Assembly: GCA_965228445.1 (NCBI GenBank)
Contig: OZ245813.1
Location: 3,100,001 to 3,164,000, forward strand
DNA length: 64,000 nt
Direction: 5' to 3'
Origin: Thalassobaculum sp965228445
GTDB taxonomy: Bacteria; Pseudomonadota; Alphaproteobacteria; Thalassobaculales; Thalassobaculaceae
The notes below the pieces were generated by a model. The model did not search any database, was not told where the DNA came from, and saw only the letters and a list, made by a program, of their open reading frames with translations. This document shows positions 8,473-16,859 of the stretch, piece after piece. The translations under genes and the position numbers were made by a program. How positions within the stretch are numbered: the first letter of the stretch is position 1; each line of letters opens with the position of its first letter.

Positions 8473-8559
8473 TTTAGGACCATACCCTTCCCCTCTTTGA
8501 TCGCGGCGCGCCTCGGCGTACCCTCCCGGCAAACAGGATCCACGGGAGGATGAACGGAA

Positions 8560-9441
8560 ATGGCCACCCTCAAGAGCAAGTTCCAGAAGGGCAAGCTACT
8601 CACGGCACCCGGCGTGTTCGACGGCGTGTCGGTCCGGCTGGCCGACGCCATGGGCTTCGACGCGCTGTACATGACCGGCTACGGCACGGTCGCCTCGCAT
8701 CTCGGCCTGCCGGATGCCGGGCTCGCCTCCTACCGCGACATGGTCGAGCGGGTGCGCACCCTGTCTGAGCTGTCCACCGCCCCGCTGATCTGCGACGGCG
8801 ATACCGGCTATGGCGGGCTGCTGAACGTCGACCACACGGTCAAGGGCTACGAGCGCGCCGGGGCGGCCGCGATCCAGTTGGAAGACCAGGAATTCCCGAA
8901 GAAATGCGGCCATACCCCGAACCGCAAGGTCATCCCGATCGACCAGGCGGCGGCCAAGATCAAGGTCGCGGCCGAGGCGCGGGACAGCTCCGACTTTCTC
9001 ATCATCGCCCGCACCGACGCCCGCACCGCCCACGGGCTGGACGAGGCGCTGCGCCGGGCGGACGCCTTCGCCGAGGCCGGCGCCGACATCCTGTTCGTCG
9101 AGGCGCCGGAATCCGTCGAGGAGATGGAGATCATCGGCAAGCGCTTCGACCTGCCGCTGCTGGTCAACGTGGTCGAGGGCGGCAAGACGCCGGTGCTGAC
9201 CGCCGAGCAGTATGCCGAGATCGGCTATCAGCTCGCGATCTATCCGGCGGCCGGCTTCCTGGCGGTGGGCCACGCGCTGAATTCGGTCTACGGCACCCTG
9301 AAGCGCACCGGCGCCTCGACCGAACTGGAGGTGCCGATCGCCGATTTCATGTCCTTCTCCAAGGCCATGGGCTTCGGCGACGTCTGGCAGTTCGAGCGTG
9401 ACCACGCCGATCTGGAAGCGCCCAGCCAGGCCGCCGAGTAG
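8560..9441 (+). CDS. isocitrate lyase/PEP mutase family carbon-carbon lyase
   Basis: The 293-residue TIM-barrel protein belongs to the ICL/PEPM superfamily. It carries the metal-site segment CDGDTGYGG, EDQEFPKKCGH with the KKCGH catalytic-loop signature, and IARTDAR. These point to a lyase such as 2-methylisocitrate lyase or an oxaloacetate/dimethylmalate-type lyase rather than a phosphonomutase. The sequence does not decide the substrate. The ATG at 8560 has GGGAGGA at nine bases. The dehydrogenase gene starts 12 bases after the stop, so the two are probably co-transcribed in a sugar-acid or organic-acid pathway. Confidence 0.85.
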   Translation: MATLKSKFQKGKLLTAPGVFDGVSVRLADAMGFDALYMTGYGTVASHLGLPDAGLASYRDMVERVRTLSELSTAPLICDGDTGYGGLLNVDHTVKGYERAGAAAIQLEDQEFPKKCGHTPNRKVIPIDQAAAKIKVAAEARDSSDFLIIARTDARTAHGLDEALRRADAFAEAGADILFVEAPESVEEMEIIGKRFDLPLLVNVVEGGKTPVLTAEQYAEIGYQLAIYPAAGFLAVGHALNSVYGTLKRTGASTELEVPIADFMSFSKAMGFGDVWQFERDHADLEAPSQAAE

Positions 9442-9453
9442 GAGGACCGGGCC

Positions 9454-10491
9454 ATGCGCGCGACCGTCCTGCACGGCATCGAGGACCTGCGGGTCGAGCC
9501 GCGGGACGAGCGCCCGCTGGCCGACGGCGAGGTCCGGGTCCGGGTCGAGGCCGGGGGCATCTGCGGCTCCGACCTGCATTACTTCCACCACGCGCGGATG
9601 GGCGACTTCCCGGTGCGCGAGCCCTTCGTACTCGGCCACGAGGCGGCCGGGCGGATCGCCGAGCTCGGACCCGGCGTGGAGGGGCTGGCGGTCGGCGATC
9701 CGGTGGCGATCAACCCGAGCCACCCCTGCGGCACCTGTTCGTTCTGCCGGACGGGGCGGGAGAACCTCTGCGCCGACATGGTGTTCTTGGGATCCTCGCG
9801 CCGGTTCCCCCATGCCCAGGGCCTGTTCACCGAGACCTATGCCACCCACGCGCGGCAATGCGTACCGGTGCCGGCGGGAACCGATCCGGGCGTCGCCGCG
9901 CTCGCCGAGCCGCTGTCGGTCTGCCTGCACGCCGCCGGCCATGCCGGACCGATGCTCGGCCGCCGGGTGCTGGTGACCGGCGCCGGACCGATCGGCGCGC
10001 TGTGTCTGATCCTGGCGCGGCTGGGCGGGGCGGTGGAGACGGTGATCACCGACGTGACCGACGAACCGCTCAAGGTCGCCGAGGCGCTGGGAGCCGACCG
10101 GGCGGTGAACGTTGCGGCGACGCCGGACGGGCTGGCCGACCCGGCGCAGCCGCGCGGCCGGTTCGACGTGGCATTCGAATGTTCCGGCAATCCGCGCGCG
10201 CTGCAGTCCTGCCTCGACGCGCTGGCGCCGGGCGGGGTGCTGGTGCAGGTCGGCACCTATGCCGATCCGGCGGTGACGATCCGGGCCGATCAGGTGATGG
10301 TCAAGGAACTGACCCTGAAGAGCTCGTTCCGCTTCGCCCGGGAATTTCCGACGGCCGTGGCGCTGCTGGGCGCGGGGCGGATCGACACCGGCCCGCTGCT
10401 CAGCCACAACTTCCCCATCGAGGACGCCATGACCGCGTTCCGAACGGCGGCCGACCGGAAGCAGGCGATGAAGGTGCAGATCCGGTTCTGA
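9454..10491 (+). CDS. zinc-dependent alcohol dehydrogenase, L-idonate 5-dehydrogenase-like
   Basis: The 345-residue medium-chain dehydrogenase has the catalytic zinc residues in GGICGSDLHY and LGHEAAGRI. The four structural-zinc cysteines lie in the CGTCSFCRTG...NLC lobe, and the nucleotide-binding glycines in VTGAGPIGAL. The segments AINPSHPCG, FLGSSRRFPH and LAEPLSVCLHAAGHAG match the pattern of L-idonate 5-dehydrogenase (IdnD), which interconverts L-idonate and 5-keto-D-gluconate with NAD(P). Other sugar-alcohol dehydrogenases share this framework, so polyol specificity is provisional. It is probably in an operon with the upstream lyase. Confidence 0.82.
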   Translation: MRATVLHGIEDLRVEPRDERPLADGEVRVRVEAGGICGSDLHYFHHARMGDFPVREPFVLGHEAAGRIAELGPGVEGLAVGDPVAINPSHPCGTCSFCRTGRENLCADMVFLGSSRRFPHAQGLFTETYATHARQCVPVPAGTDPGVAALAEPLSVCLHAAGHAGPMLGRRVLVTGAGPIGALCLILARLGGAVETVITDVTDEPLKVAEALGADRAVNVAATPDGLADPAQPRGRFDVAFECSGNPRALQSCLDALAPGGVLVQVGTYADPAVTIRADQVMVKELTLKSSFRFAREFPTAVALLGAGRIDTGPLLSHNFPIEDAMTAFRTAADRKQAMKVQIRF

Positions 10492-10514
10492 CGGCGCCCC
10501 CTCCTCGTGTCACT

Positions 10515-10595
10515 CCCGGTCATCCTGGACTCGTTTCAGGATCTGCGGTGCACCGGCGGTCGGGGCTTGATCCTGATTTGCATCAGGATGACGGG
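10515..10595. repeat. palindromic intergenic repeat, family A copy 2
   Basis: About 81 bases with the end motif GGTCATCCTGGACTCG...TTCAGGATC, a GC-rich middle shared almost base for base with the next copy (CTGCGGTGCACCGGCGGT), and TTGATCCTGATT...CATCAGGATGACGG at the far end. It lies in the 431-base space between the dehydrogenase and rsmD genes, which otherwise holds no gene. Confidence 0.82.
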
Positions 10596-10626
10596 GAGTT
10601 GGACGCGGATGCGCCCGACCCCCGCT

Positions 10627-10706
10627 GGTCATCCTGAACTCGCTTCAGGATCTGCGGTGCACTGGCGGTTCGGGCTTGATCCTGATTTGCATCAGGAGGA
10701 CGGGGG
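10627..10706. repeat. palindromic intergenic repeat, family A copy 3
   Basis: A near-identical partner of the copy 32 bases upstream, in the same orientation. It differs at a handful of positions (TGAACTCGCTTCAGG here against TGGACTCGTTTCAGG there). The tandem placement suggests local duplication of one element. Confidence 0.82.
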
Positions 10707-10767
10707 CATGGGACGATGCCTGCCTTGGCCGCTCGCCCTCGCCGGTTCCCACCTTCCGCCCCTGTCC

Positions 10768-10877
10768 GTCTTCCCGGCCGTGAGCCGGGATCCAGCAAGG
10801 GGCGGCTGGAGCGTTGGTCGATTTCTGACCGGATCCGGTGAGCGGCGCCCTCGATCCCGGCTCAAGGCCGGGAAGAC
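10768..10877. repeat. palindromic intergenic repeat, family B copy 1
   Basis: About 110 bases bounded by GTCTTCCCGGCC...GAGCCGGGATCCAG on the left and CTCGATCCCGGCTCAAGGCCGGGAAGAC on the right, the two ends being almost exact reverse complements. Each end is itself a small palindrome (CCCGGCC/GAGCCGGG). Copies of the same element lie at 35641-35752 and 51881-51984. It sits next to two family A copies, making this space a repeat cluster. Confidence 0.82.
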
Positions 10878-10922
10878 GTTGGGGCAGAATGAGGTTCGGG
10901 CCCTGGAAGACGTTGGGCGTGT

Positions 10923-11501
10923 TTATTCGCCTTCCTCCGTTTCGCCCGATGCCGTCCCCAGCATCAGGATGCGGGCGCGGCCGTAGGTCCGTTCCTCCAG
11001 CACCTCGAAGCCGTCCGGAACCTCGGTGCGCTCGCGCCGGTCGGTCTCGATCACCACCACCGTGTCGGCGCCGATCCAGCCGGTCTTCGCCGCCGCCGCC
11101 AGCGCCGGCACCCAGGCCTCGCTGCCGTAGGGCGGGTCCATGAAGATCACGCCGCAGGCGACCTGGGCCCGCTCGTGCCAGCGCGCGGCGTCGCCGGAGC
11201 GGACCTGCGCCCGGGCCCCGGCCCGCAGCTTCTCCACATTGGCCCGCAGGGCGTCCAGCGCGGTCGGATGGTTGTCGACCAGCACCACCCGCTCCGCGCC
11301 GCGGGACAGCGCCTCCAGGCCCATCGCCCCGGTGCCGGCGAACAGGTCGAGCACGACCCGGTCGCGCAGGACGGTGCCGAACCGGCCGCTCTCCAGCATG
11401 CTGAACACCGCCTCGCGCACCCGCTGGGGCGTCGGGCGGGTGTCCAGACCCTCCGGCGAGAGCAGGTTAGTTCCGCGGTGTTTTCCGGCGATGATCCGCA
11501 C
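10923..11501 (-). CDS. rsmD: 16S rRNA (guanine(966)-N2)-methyltransferase
   Basis: The 192-residue Rossmann-fold methyltransferase begins RIIAGKHRG, the conserved RsmD start. It has the SAM-binding DLFAGTGAMGLEALSRGA and the catalytic DPPYGS. RsmD methylates G966 of 16S rRNA using SAM. I use the GTG at 11501 because family similarity starts there and AAGGA lies about ten bases upstream. An ATG-started reading would add a proline-rich stretch antisense to nothing known. The start overlaps the 3' end of the rluB-like gene by 35 bases, so the two are translationally close. The acidic tail ends GETEEGE. Confidence 0.9.
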   Translation of the reverse strand: MRIIAGKHRGTNLLSPEGLDTRPTPQRVREAVFSMLESGRFGTVLRDRVVLDLFAGTGAMGLEALSRGAERVVLVDNHPTALDALRANVEKLRAGARAQVRSGDAARWHERAQVACGVIFMDPPYGSEAWVPALAAAAKTGWIGADTVVVIETDRRERTEVPDGFEVLEERTYGRARILMLGTASGETEEGE

Positions 11502-12513
11502 GGTTCGTGTCCTTGCTGCGTGAAGGGGCAGGCTTTCCTGGCGCGGCCTTGGGGGGCCCGGCCTTGGGGTGCCCGGCCTTGGAGGGGCCGGCCTTCGCCC
11601 CACCCGGTTTCGCTCCCGGCTTCGGCCCGGGCGGCTTGGTGCCGGTGCGCTTCGGTTTGGCCTTGGCGCGGCCGGTCTCGTCGCCGGTGTCGAGGCCGAG
11701 CTGGCCCTTCAGCACCCGGGTCTTGACCTCTTCCGCTCCGTTCGGCGGGATGTCGCCGAGCTGGAACGGCCCGTAGGAGATCCGCAGCAACCGGCTGACG
11801 CTCAGCCCAAGATGCTCCATCACCCGCCGGACCTCGCGGTTCTTGCCTTCCTTGATGCCGACGGTCAGCCAGGAATTGGTGCGCGACGCCTTGTCGATGG
11901 TCACGTCGATCGAGCCGTAGGCGACCCCGTCGATCGTCACGCCGCGCTTCAGCCCGGCCAGCGCCTTCTCGTCGAGCGGGCCGAACACCCGAACCCGGTA
12001 GCGCCGGGTCCAGCCGGTGGACGGCAGTTCCAGATAGCGGGCCAGCGCACCGTCATTGGTCAGCAGCAGCAGGCCTTCGCTGTCCAGGTCGAGGCGACCG
12101 ACGGTGATCACCCGCGGCATGTCCGGCGGCAGGGCGTCGAACACGGTCTTGCGGCCTTCGGGATCGCGGGCGGTGGTCACCGTGCCCCGGTCCTTGTGAT
12201 AGCGCCACAGGCGCGGCGGCTCGATCTTCGGCAGCGGCTTGCCGTCGACCACGATCTCGCTGTCGTCGGTGACGGTGACGGCCGGGCTGTCCAGCAGCGT
12301 GCCGTCGACCGCGACCCGGCCGTCGGCGATCCAGCGCTCGGCGTCGCGGCGCGAGCACAGGCCGGCCCGGGCCAGGCGCTTGGCGATCCGTTCCGAGCCC
12401 CGCGACTCCTCGAACAGCGCCTCCAGCTCGGCGATCGGGCGCGGTGCGGCCTTGCCGGGCCGGGCGGACGGCTTGTCGGAGGACTGGTCGGCGGGCTTGC
12501 GGGGTGCGTTCAT
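11467..12513 (-). CDS. rluB: 23S rRNA pseudouridine synthase (RluB/RsuA family)
   Basis: The 348-residue protein has an S4 RNA-binding domain (ERIAKRLARAGLCSRRDAER, about residues 42-90) followed by a RsuA/RluB catalytic domain containing GRLDLDSEGLLLLTND with the catalytic aspartate. It isomerises uridine, by family most likely U2605 of 23S rRNA. The last 65 residues are a basic, disordered Lys-Pro-Gly tail with KAGPS/KAGHP/KAGPP repeats. Start choice is imperfect: AGGAGG directly abuts the ATG at 12513, with no spacer. The subfamily (RluB versus RluE/RsuA) rests on overall layout. Confidence 0.85.
   Translation of the reverse strand: MNAPRKPADQSSDKPSARPGKAAPRPIAELEALFEESRGSERIAKRLARAGLCSRRDAERWIADGRVAVDGTLLDSPAVTVTDDSEIVVDGKPLPKIEPPRLWRYHKDRGTVTTARDPEGRKTVFDALPPDMPRVITVGRLDLDSEGLLLLTNDGALARYLELPSTGWTRRYRVRVFGPLDEKALAGLKRGVTIDGVAYGSIDVTIDKASRTNSWLTVGIKEGKNREVRRVMEHLGLSVSRLLRISYGPFQLGDIPPNGAEEVKTRVLKGQLGLDTGDETGRAKAKPKRTGTKPPGPKPGAKPGGAKAGPSKAGHPKAGPPKAAPGKPAPSRSKDTNRADHRRKTPRN
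11551..11595. repeat. 15-bp tandem repeat inside the pseudouridine synthase tail
   Basis: Three head-to-tail copies of a 15-base unit (GGGGTGCCCGGCCTT type) lie within the C-terminal coding sequence of the rluB-like gene. On the minus strand each unit encodes one KAGxP pentapeptide. The unit length is a multiple of three, so copy changes would keep frame and only alter the length of a disordered basic tail. Confidence 0.75.
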
Positions 12514-12595
12514 CCTCCTGCGTGTACCGCGCGCGGCTCCGGACCGCAACGGCGCAGCAATGGACAGTCGGCAATGCAGCGCCTATCCAGACAGG

Positions 12596-13048
12596 ATGAA
12601 CCCGCCCACGACACCGATGGCCATCGCCCTGGAGCAGGCCCGCCGCGCCGCCGCGGCCGGCGAGGTGCCGGTGGGGGCGGTGGTGCTCGATCCGTCGGGC
12701 CAGGTCATCGCCCGAGCCCATAACCGGGTGGAGAGCCCGCCCGACCCGGCCGGCCATGCGGAGATCCTGGCCCTGCGCGCGGCGGCCCGGGTCATCGGCT
12801 CGCCCCGGCTGGTGGACTGCGATCTGGTGGTGACGCTGGAGCCGTGCGCGATGTGCGCCCAGGCGATCGCCCATGCCCGGATCCGACGGCTGATCTTCGG
12901 TGCCTACGATCCCAAGGGCGGCGGGGTGGAGCACGGCCCGCGGATCTTCACCCAACCGACCTGCCACCACCGGCCCGAGGTCGTGGGCGGGGTCGAGGAG
13001 ACCGCCTCCGCACTGCTGCTGAAGGCGTTCTTCGCCGGCCGGCGCTAA
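12596..13048 (+). CDS. tadA: tRNA adenosine(34) deaminase
   Basis: The 150-residue zinc deaminase has the HAE motif at 54-56 (proton-shuttle Glu56) and the second zinc motif PCAMC at 83-87, plus the GAYDPKGGGVEHG segment typical of TadA rather than of cytosine or dCMP deaminases. It converts A34 to inosine in the anticodon of tRNA-Arg(ACG). The start at 12596 has only AGG close upstream; an internal ATG at 12617 is the alternative and would still keep all motifs. It is divergent from the rluB-like gene across 82 bases. Confidence 0.92.
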   Translation: MNPPTTPMAIALEQARRAAAAGEVPVGAVVLDPSGQVIARAHNRVESPPDPAGHAEILALRAAARVIGSPRLVDCDLVVTLEPCAMCAQAIAHARIRRLIFGAYDPKGGGVEHGPRIFTQPTCHHRPEVVGGVEETASALLLKAFFAGRR

Positions 13049-13063
13049 AGGCCTGGAGCAAAC

Positions 13064-13687
13064 TCACGGGTCAGATCGGCCCGATCTGCCCCGATCGTGC
13101 TCGAGCGTCCGGCGGGCGATCTCCTCGGTGCTGGCCGACGGCTTTGTCAGGGCGGCGAGGACGGCCTCCAGCGACCGGTCGCGCAGCCCCATGGCATGCA
13201 CCTGCTCGACGGTCTGGCGCAGGTACTCCGGGTTCGGCCCGGAGAGGCCGTGGGCGCCGGCGACGATGGCAGCCTGCTGCGCCACCGTCAGCGCGCCGGC
13301 ATAGTCCGCCTCGCGCCGGTCGACGGTATAGGTCACCGCCCGCTGCCGACGCCCGCCGCCGAGATCGACGGTGACCAGGCTGCGGCGGTAGACCGGGTAA
13401 TGGGCGATCTCGCGCTCGTCGAGATAGGCCAGGGTCTGCGGCACGACCGCTTCCGGCACCCGATAGGCGACGCCGCGGCAGGCGCCGCCCCGGTCCAGCC
13501 CCATCACCAGGCCCGGCCGCTCGACCGTCCCGCGATGGTGGCGCGAGACGACGCAGAGCCGGCGGCGGTAGCCGCGCAGCAGGGCCGAGGCCCGCTCCAC
13601 ATGCTCGAAGCCCGGCCGCCACATCAGCGAGCCGTAGCCGAAGACCCACATGTCGCCCGCCGCAATGCTGCCCTCCCCGGCGGTCAT
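13064..13687 (-). CDS. chaC: glutathione-specific gamma-glutamylcyclotransferase (ChaC-like)
   Basis: The 207-residue protein opens its domain with WVFGYGSLMW, the glutathione-binding loop of ChaC. It also contains the acid-bearing YLDEREIAHYPVYRR segment expected to hold the catalytic glutamate, and the late GPNPEYL motif. ChaC cleaves glutathione to 5-oxoproline and Cys-Gly. Two starts are possible, ATG at 13687 and ATG at 13651; the latter leaves just one residue before the conserved domain. Neither has a strong ribosome site. It converges on tadA with 15 bases between stops and is divergent from the DUF2125 gene. Confidence 0.87.
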   Translation of the reverse strand: MTAGEGSIAAGDMWVFGYGSLMWRPGFEHVERASALLRGYRRRLCVVSRHHRGTVERPGLVMGLDRGGACRGVAYRVPEAVVPQTLAYLDEREIAHYPVYRRSLVTVDLGGGRRQRAVTYTVDRREADYAGALTVAQQAAIVAGAHGLSGPNPEYLRQTVEQVHAMGLRDRSLEAVLAALTKPSASTEEIARRTLEHDRGRSGRSDP

Positions 13688-13763
13688 GCTGTGCCCATCC
13701 ACATCTCTTCCCCGTCGCGGTCTCGATCCGTATTCTGCCCATCCAAGCATCTGGACCCTGGTC

Positions 13764-14858
13764 ATGACCATCGCAAGCGATCCCGTCGATCCCCAGTCTC
13801 CGAGCCCGCCGCCGCCGAGGCGAAGCCGGCGGCGGTTCTGGGCGATGATCGTCTTCGCGGCGCTGGCCTTCGCCGCCATCGCCTGGAGCATCGGCTGGGT
13901 GCTGCTGTCGATCCAGCTCCGGGCGTCGATCGACGGCTGGATGGAGTATCGCCGCTCGGTCGGCGACCGGCTGACCCATGGCGACCGGGTGCTCGACGGC
14001 TTTCCGCTGCAGATCCGCTTCACCTATGTCGACGTGACCTGGGGGCGGACCGACGGCCAGCGCAATCTGATGACGACGACGGATACCCTGGTGATCTCGG
14101 CCCGGCCGTGGGAGCCGTTCACCCTGCATCTGGACAGTCCCGGTCCGGTCACCGGCTCCTGGCAGGCACCGTCGCTGACCGTCGGCCTGACCGCGGCCGA
14201 TGCCGCCGGCGCGATCCGGTTCTCGCCGGGCGAGCTCGACCATCTGGCCCTCGACCTGCGCCATGCGGTCGCCATCGACCGCCAGCGCCAGGTGATCGCC
14301 CGGGCGGACCGGGTGGTGGTCGAGGCCGACCCGACCCCGACGGACGACGGCGGCGACATTCCGGCGACCCTGCAGTTCTTCGTGTCGGCGGATGCGCTGG
14401 AGCCGACCGACATGCTGACCCCGAACCTGCCCTTCGAGGGGCCGGCGGACGGCCGCATTCGGGCGAGCGTGCGCGGGCCGCTGCCGATTTCCCTCGATCC
14501 GCCGGCGCTCGCCCTGTGGCGCGATGCGGGCGGCGTGATCGATGTGGAGCATCTCGGCCTGAACTGGCGGCCGCTGGACCTGACCGCCGACGGCACGATC
14601 ACCCTGGACGGCCTGATGCGGCCGGAAGGGGCGGCCTCGGCGGAGATGCGGGGACTTCCGGCGATGATCGACCGGGCGGTGGATCGCGGGCTGCTGGCCG
14701 AGGATGTGGCGGCCCTGCTGCGGCTGGCGACCGCGGCCTTCTCGCGCACCGGAAGCGACGGCGGCTCCCCCTCGGTGCAGGCGCCTCTGACCCTGCAGGA
14801 CGGCCGTCTGGCCATCGGGCCGTTCAATATCCTGAAGGTGCCGTCGCTGGTCCGCTGA
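13764..14858 (+). CDS. DUF2125 domain-containing membrane-anchored protein
   Basis: The 364-residue protein has a short proline- and arginine-rich N-terminus and one transmembrane helix at about residues 27-48. The long remainder should be periplasmic. The segment DGFPLQIRF after the helix and the beta-rich repeats match DUF2125, a family I know mainly from alphaproteobacteria. Its role is not established. The ATG at 13764 leaves a 76-base spacing from the divergent chaC start. It ends convergent with the EAL-CBS-GGDEF gene. Confidence 0.78.
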   Translation: MTIASDPVDPQSPSPPPPRRSRRRFWAMIVFAALAFAAIAWSIGWVLLSIQLRASIDGWMEYRRSVGDRLTHGDRVLDGFPLQIRFTYVDVTWGRTDGQRNLMTTTDTLVISARPWEPFTLHLDSPGPVTGSWQAPSLTVGLTAADAAGAIRFSPGELDHLALDLRHAVAIDRQRQVIARADRVVVEADPTPTDDGGDIPATLQFFVSADALEPTDMLTPNLPFEGPADGRIRASVRGPLPISLDPPALALWRDAGGVIDVEHLGLNWRPLDLTADGTITLDGLMRPEGAASAEMRGLPAMIDRAVDRGLLAEDVAALLRLATAAFSRTGSDGGSPSVQAPLTLQDGRLAIGPFNILKVPSLVR

Positions 14859-14918
14859 CGGCGCCGCGCCTGTTAAAGACAGACACGATCAGATGACTCA
14901 ATCCGATCGTGATTGGCT

Positions 14919-16787
14919 CTAGCCGAGCTTGCTCGTCGCCATGCCGCTGACCGCCTGCTTGGCTTCCTTCTTCAGCCGGGCGATGGCGTCCATCACGGTG
15001 TCGATCGGCACCTCGTCGCGCCCGGCCCGCAGGTTCAGCAGGCCGGCGCTGACGGTCAGCAGGCCGTAGCGGTTCAACCTGCCGTCGCGGCCGCGCATCT
15101 CCAGGAAGCCGCGCTCCCGGGTTTCGGCGTCGTAGAAGCTCTCCACGTCATGGGCGAAGCGCTTGATCAGCGCGGCCACCTGTTCCGCCACATGGTCGGA
15201 ATCCTCGCAGCGGAAGCCGGCGAAGAAGTCGTCGCCGCCGATGTGCCCGATGAAGGCATCCTGGTCGGCGGCGTGCTTCTGCAGCAGCTCGGCGAAGAGC
15301 TGGATCGCGCGGTCGCCGTTGCGGAAGCCGTAGGTGTCGTTGAACGGCTTGAAGCTGTCGAAGTCGAAATAGGCCAGGACGATGCCGGTCTCCAGGTCCT
15401 CCAGCGCGTCGCTCACCCAATCGCCGATCGACAGGTTGCCGGGCAGCCGCGTCAGCGGGTTCTGGTCGCGGGCGGCCGCCACGGTCTTCTCGTGCAGCAC
15501 CTTGAGCAGAGCGGTCGAGCTCATGAAGCCGGCATAGCGTCCGCGCTCGACCATCAGGATGCCCGGCGCGTCGGAGCGGTGGGCGAAGATCTCCAGGATC
15601 TTCTCGATCGGCATGTCGACACTGGCGGTCGGGCAGGAGCGCACCAGATCCCGCAGCGACCGGCCATAGGCCTTGTTGGCGATCAGGTCGCGGCCGAACG
15701 GGGAATAGGCATAGGCCTTCAGGTCGGCGTCGCCGACGACCCCCACCGGCACCCCGGCCTGGTCGACCACCGGGATCACGCTGAGGTCGCGGTGCTGGCG
15801 GAACATGTCGAAGACCTCGACCATCGGCAGGTCGATCGACATGGTCGGAAGCATCTCCAGGTGCCCCTGCAGGCGCGACTTGTCGGTGGAGCGGTTGCGC
15901 CGTTCGCGGGCGTTGATGCCGGCGACGATCGGATAGAGCGACAGGATGTGGTCCAGGTCCGTCGTCGGCTTCTGGATCAGATAGCCCTGGACGTAGTCGA
16001 AGCCGAGATCCTTGCAGGTCCGGAAGTCCGCCTCGGTCTCCACCCCCTCGGCGACCATGGCGATGCCGAAAACGTGCATGATGTCGACCAGACGGGATAG
16101 GAACAGGCGGCGCTTCGGATCGGCGGCCACGCCGTTCACGAAGTAGCGGTCGATCTTCACGAAATTCGGCTGCAGCTCGTGCAGCAGGCGCAGGCGGGAA
16201 TAGCCCTGGCCGAAATCGTCCAGCGCCAGCCGCACGCCCGCGCCGGAGATCTGGTGCATGACCGGCAGGGCGTCGTCGCCGGCGACGATGTCCTGGGATT
16301 CCGGAAGCTCCAGGCAGAACCGGTCGGCGCTCAGCCCGCTGGCGGCGATCGCCGCGGCCATGCCGTCGATGATCGTGCGTCCCCCCGATGCCAGCAGCCG
16401 GGCGTCGACGTTCAGGAACAGGATGGCGGTCCGGCTCGGCAGTTTGACGAAGGCGTCGACCGCCTTGCGCTGCAGCCGCCGCTCGACCTCCTCCAGCACC
16501 CCGCATCGGTAGGCGGTGTCGAAGAAGTCGGCGATCGAGGCATATCCGGCCTGATCGACCCCGCGCAGCAGCGCCTCGTAGCCGAAGGCGATGCCGGTAT
16601 CGATGTTGACGATCGGCTGGAACGCGTACACAAGCGTGTTGTCGACGGCCTCAAGCAGACGCGCGCCATCGTCAGGGGCGTGATGGTTCGGCGCGGACGC
16701 GTCCGTCGTCCCATCGAGAAGGTGTGCGTCAGCTCGATGCATCTGTCTCTCGTCCGCGAAGCTTGACGGGCTGGCGACATGAGACAC
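14919..16787 (-). CDS. EAL-CBS-GGDEF cyclic-di-GMP signalling protein
   Basis: The 622-residue soluble protein has three parts. An EAL domain (about 45-290) has YEALLRG, LELPES, LDDFGQGYS and AEGVE. A pair of CBS-like segments (about 310-440) includes VIPVVDQAGVPVGVV. A C-terminal GGDEF domain (about 450-610) has active loop GGDDF instead of GGDEF. EAL residues for c-di-GMP hydrolysis look intact; whether the GGDDF loop still makes c-di-GMP is uncertain. CBS domains usually sense adenine nucleotides. I use a GTG start at 16787 with TAGGG eight bases upstream; an ATG at 16742 is possible. It is divergent from the TIR-like gene. Confidence 0.88.
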   Translation of the reverse strand: MSHVASPSSFADERQMHRADAHLLDGTTDASAPNHHAPDDGARLLEAVDNTLVYAFQPIVNIDTGIAFGYEALLRGVDQAGYASIADFFDTAYRCGVLEEVERRLQRKAVDAFVKLPSRTAILFLNVDARLLASGGRTIIDGMAAAIAASGLSADRFCLELPESQDIVAGDDALPVMHQISGAGVRLALDDFGQGYSRLRLLHELQPNFVKIDRYFVNGVAADPKRRLFLSRLVDIMHVFGIAMVAEGVETEADFRTCKDLGFDYVQGYLIQKPTTDLDHILSLYPIVAGINARERRNRSTDKSRLQGHLEMLPTMSIDLPMVEVFDMFRQHRDLSVIPVVDQAGVPVGVVGDADLKAYAYSPFGRDLIANKAYGRSLRDLVRSCPTASVDMPIEKILEIFAHRSDAPGILMVERGRYAGFMSSTALLKVLHEKTVAAARDQNPLTRLPGNLSIGDWVSDALEDLETGIVLAYFDFDSFKPFNDTYGFRNGDRAIQLFAELLQKHAADQDAFIGHIGGDDFFAGFRCEDSDHVAEQVAALIKRFAHDVESFYDAETRERGFLEMRGRDGRLNRYGLLTVSAGLLNLRAGRDEVPIDTVMDAIARLKKEAKQAVSGMATSKLG

Positions 16788-16859
16788 AGAAATCCCTAAC
16801 TAAACCTTAACGGCCGGTGGGGCTTTTAGCGGTAATTTACGGAAAAGTTGCATCAGGCG

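Larger units (their letters stand above)
6708..8490. other. AT-rich island 1 (probable horizontally acquired segment)
   Basis: Base composition drops sharply just after the SdhAF4-like stop and returns to the GC-rich norm about 70 bases before the ICL/PEP-mutase gene. Codons inside are rich in AAA, ATT and TTT, unlike the neighbours. It holds two divergent genes and a 130-base shared promoter region. No integrase, tRNA, direct repeat or insertion sequence marks its ends. Acquisition is inferred from composition; no boundary mechanism is visible. Confidence 0.75.

Noticed and set aside
10515..10706. Pair of direct repeats as the ends of a mobile element
   Set aside because: Only 32 bases separate the copies, there is no coding sequence between them, and each is itself a palindromic unit seen at other sites.
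14884..14911. Terminator between the DUF2125 and EAL-CBS-GGDEF genes
   Set aside because: CACGATC and GATCGTG are complementary, but the stem is only seven pairs with a 14-base loop and no T-run on either strand.
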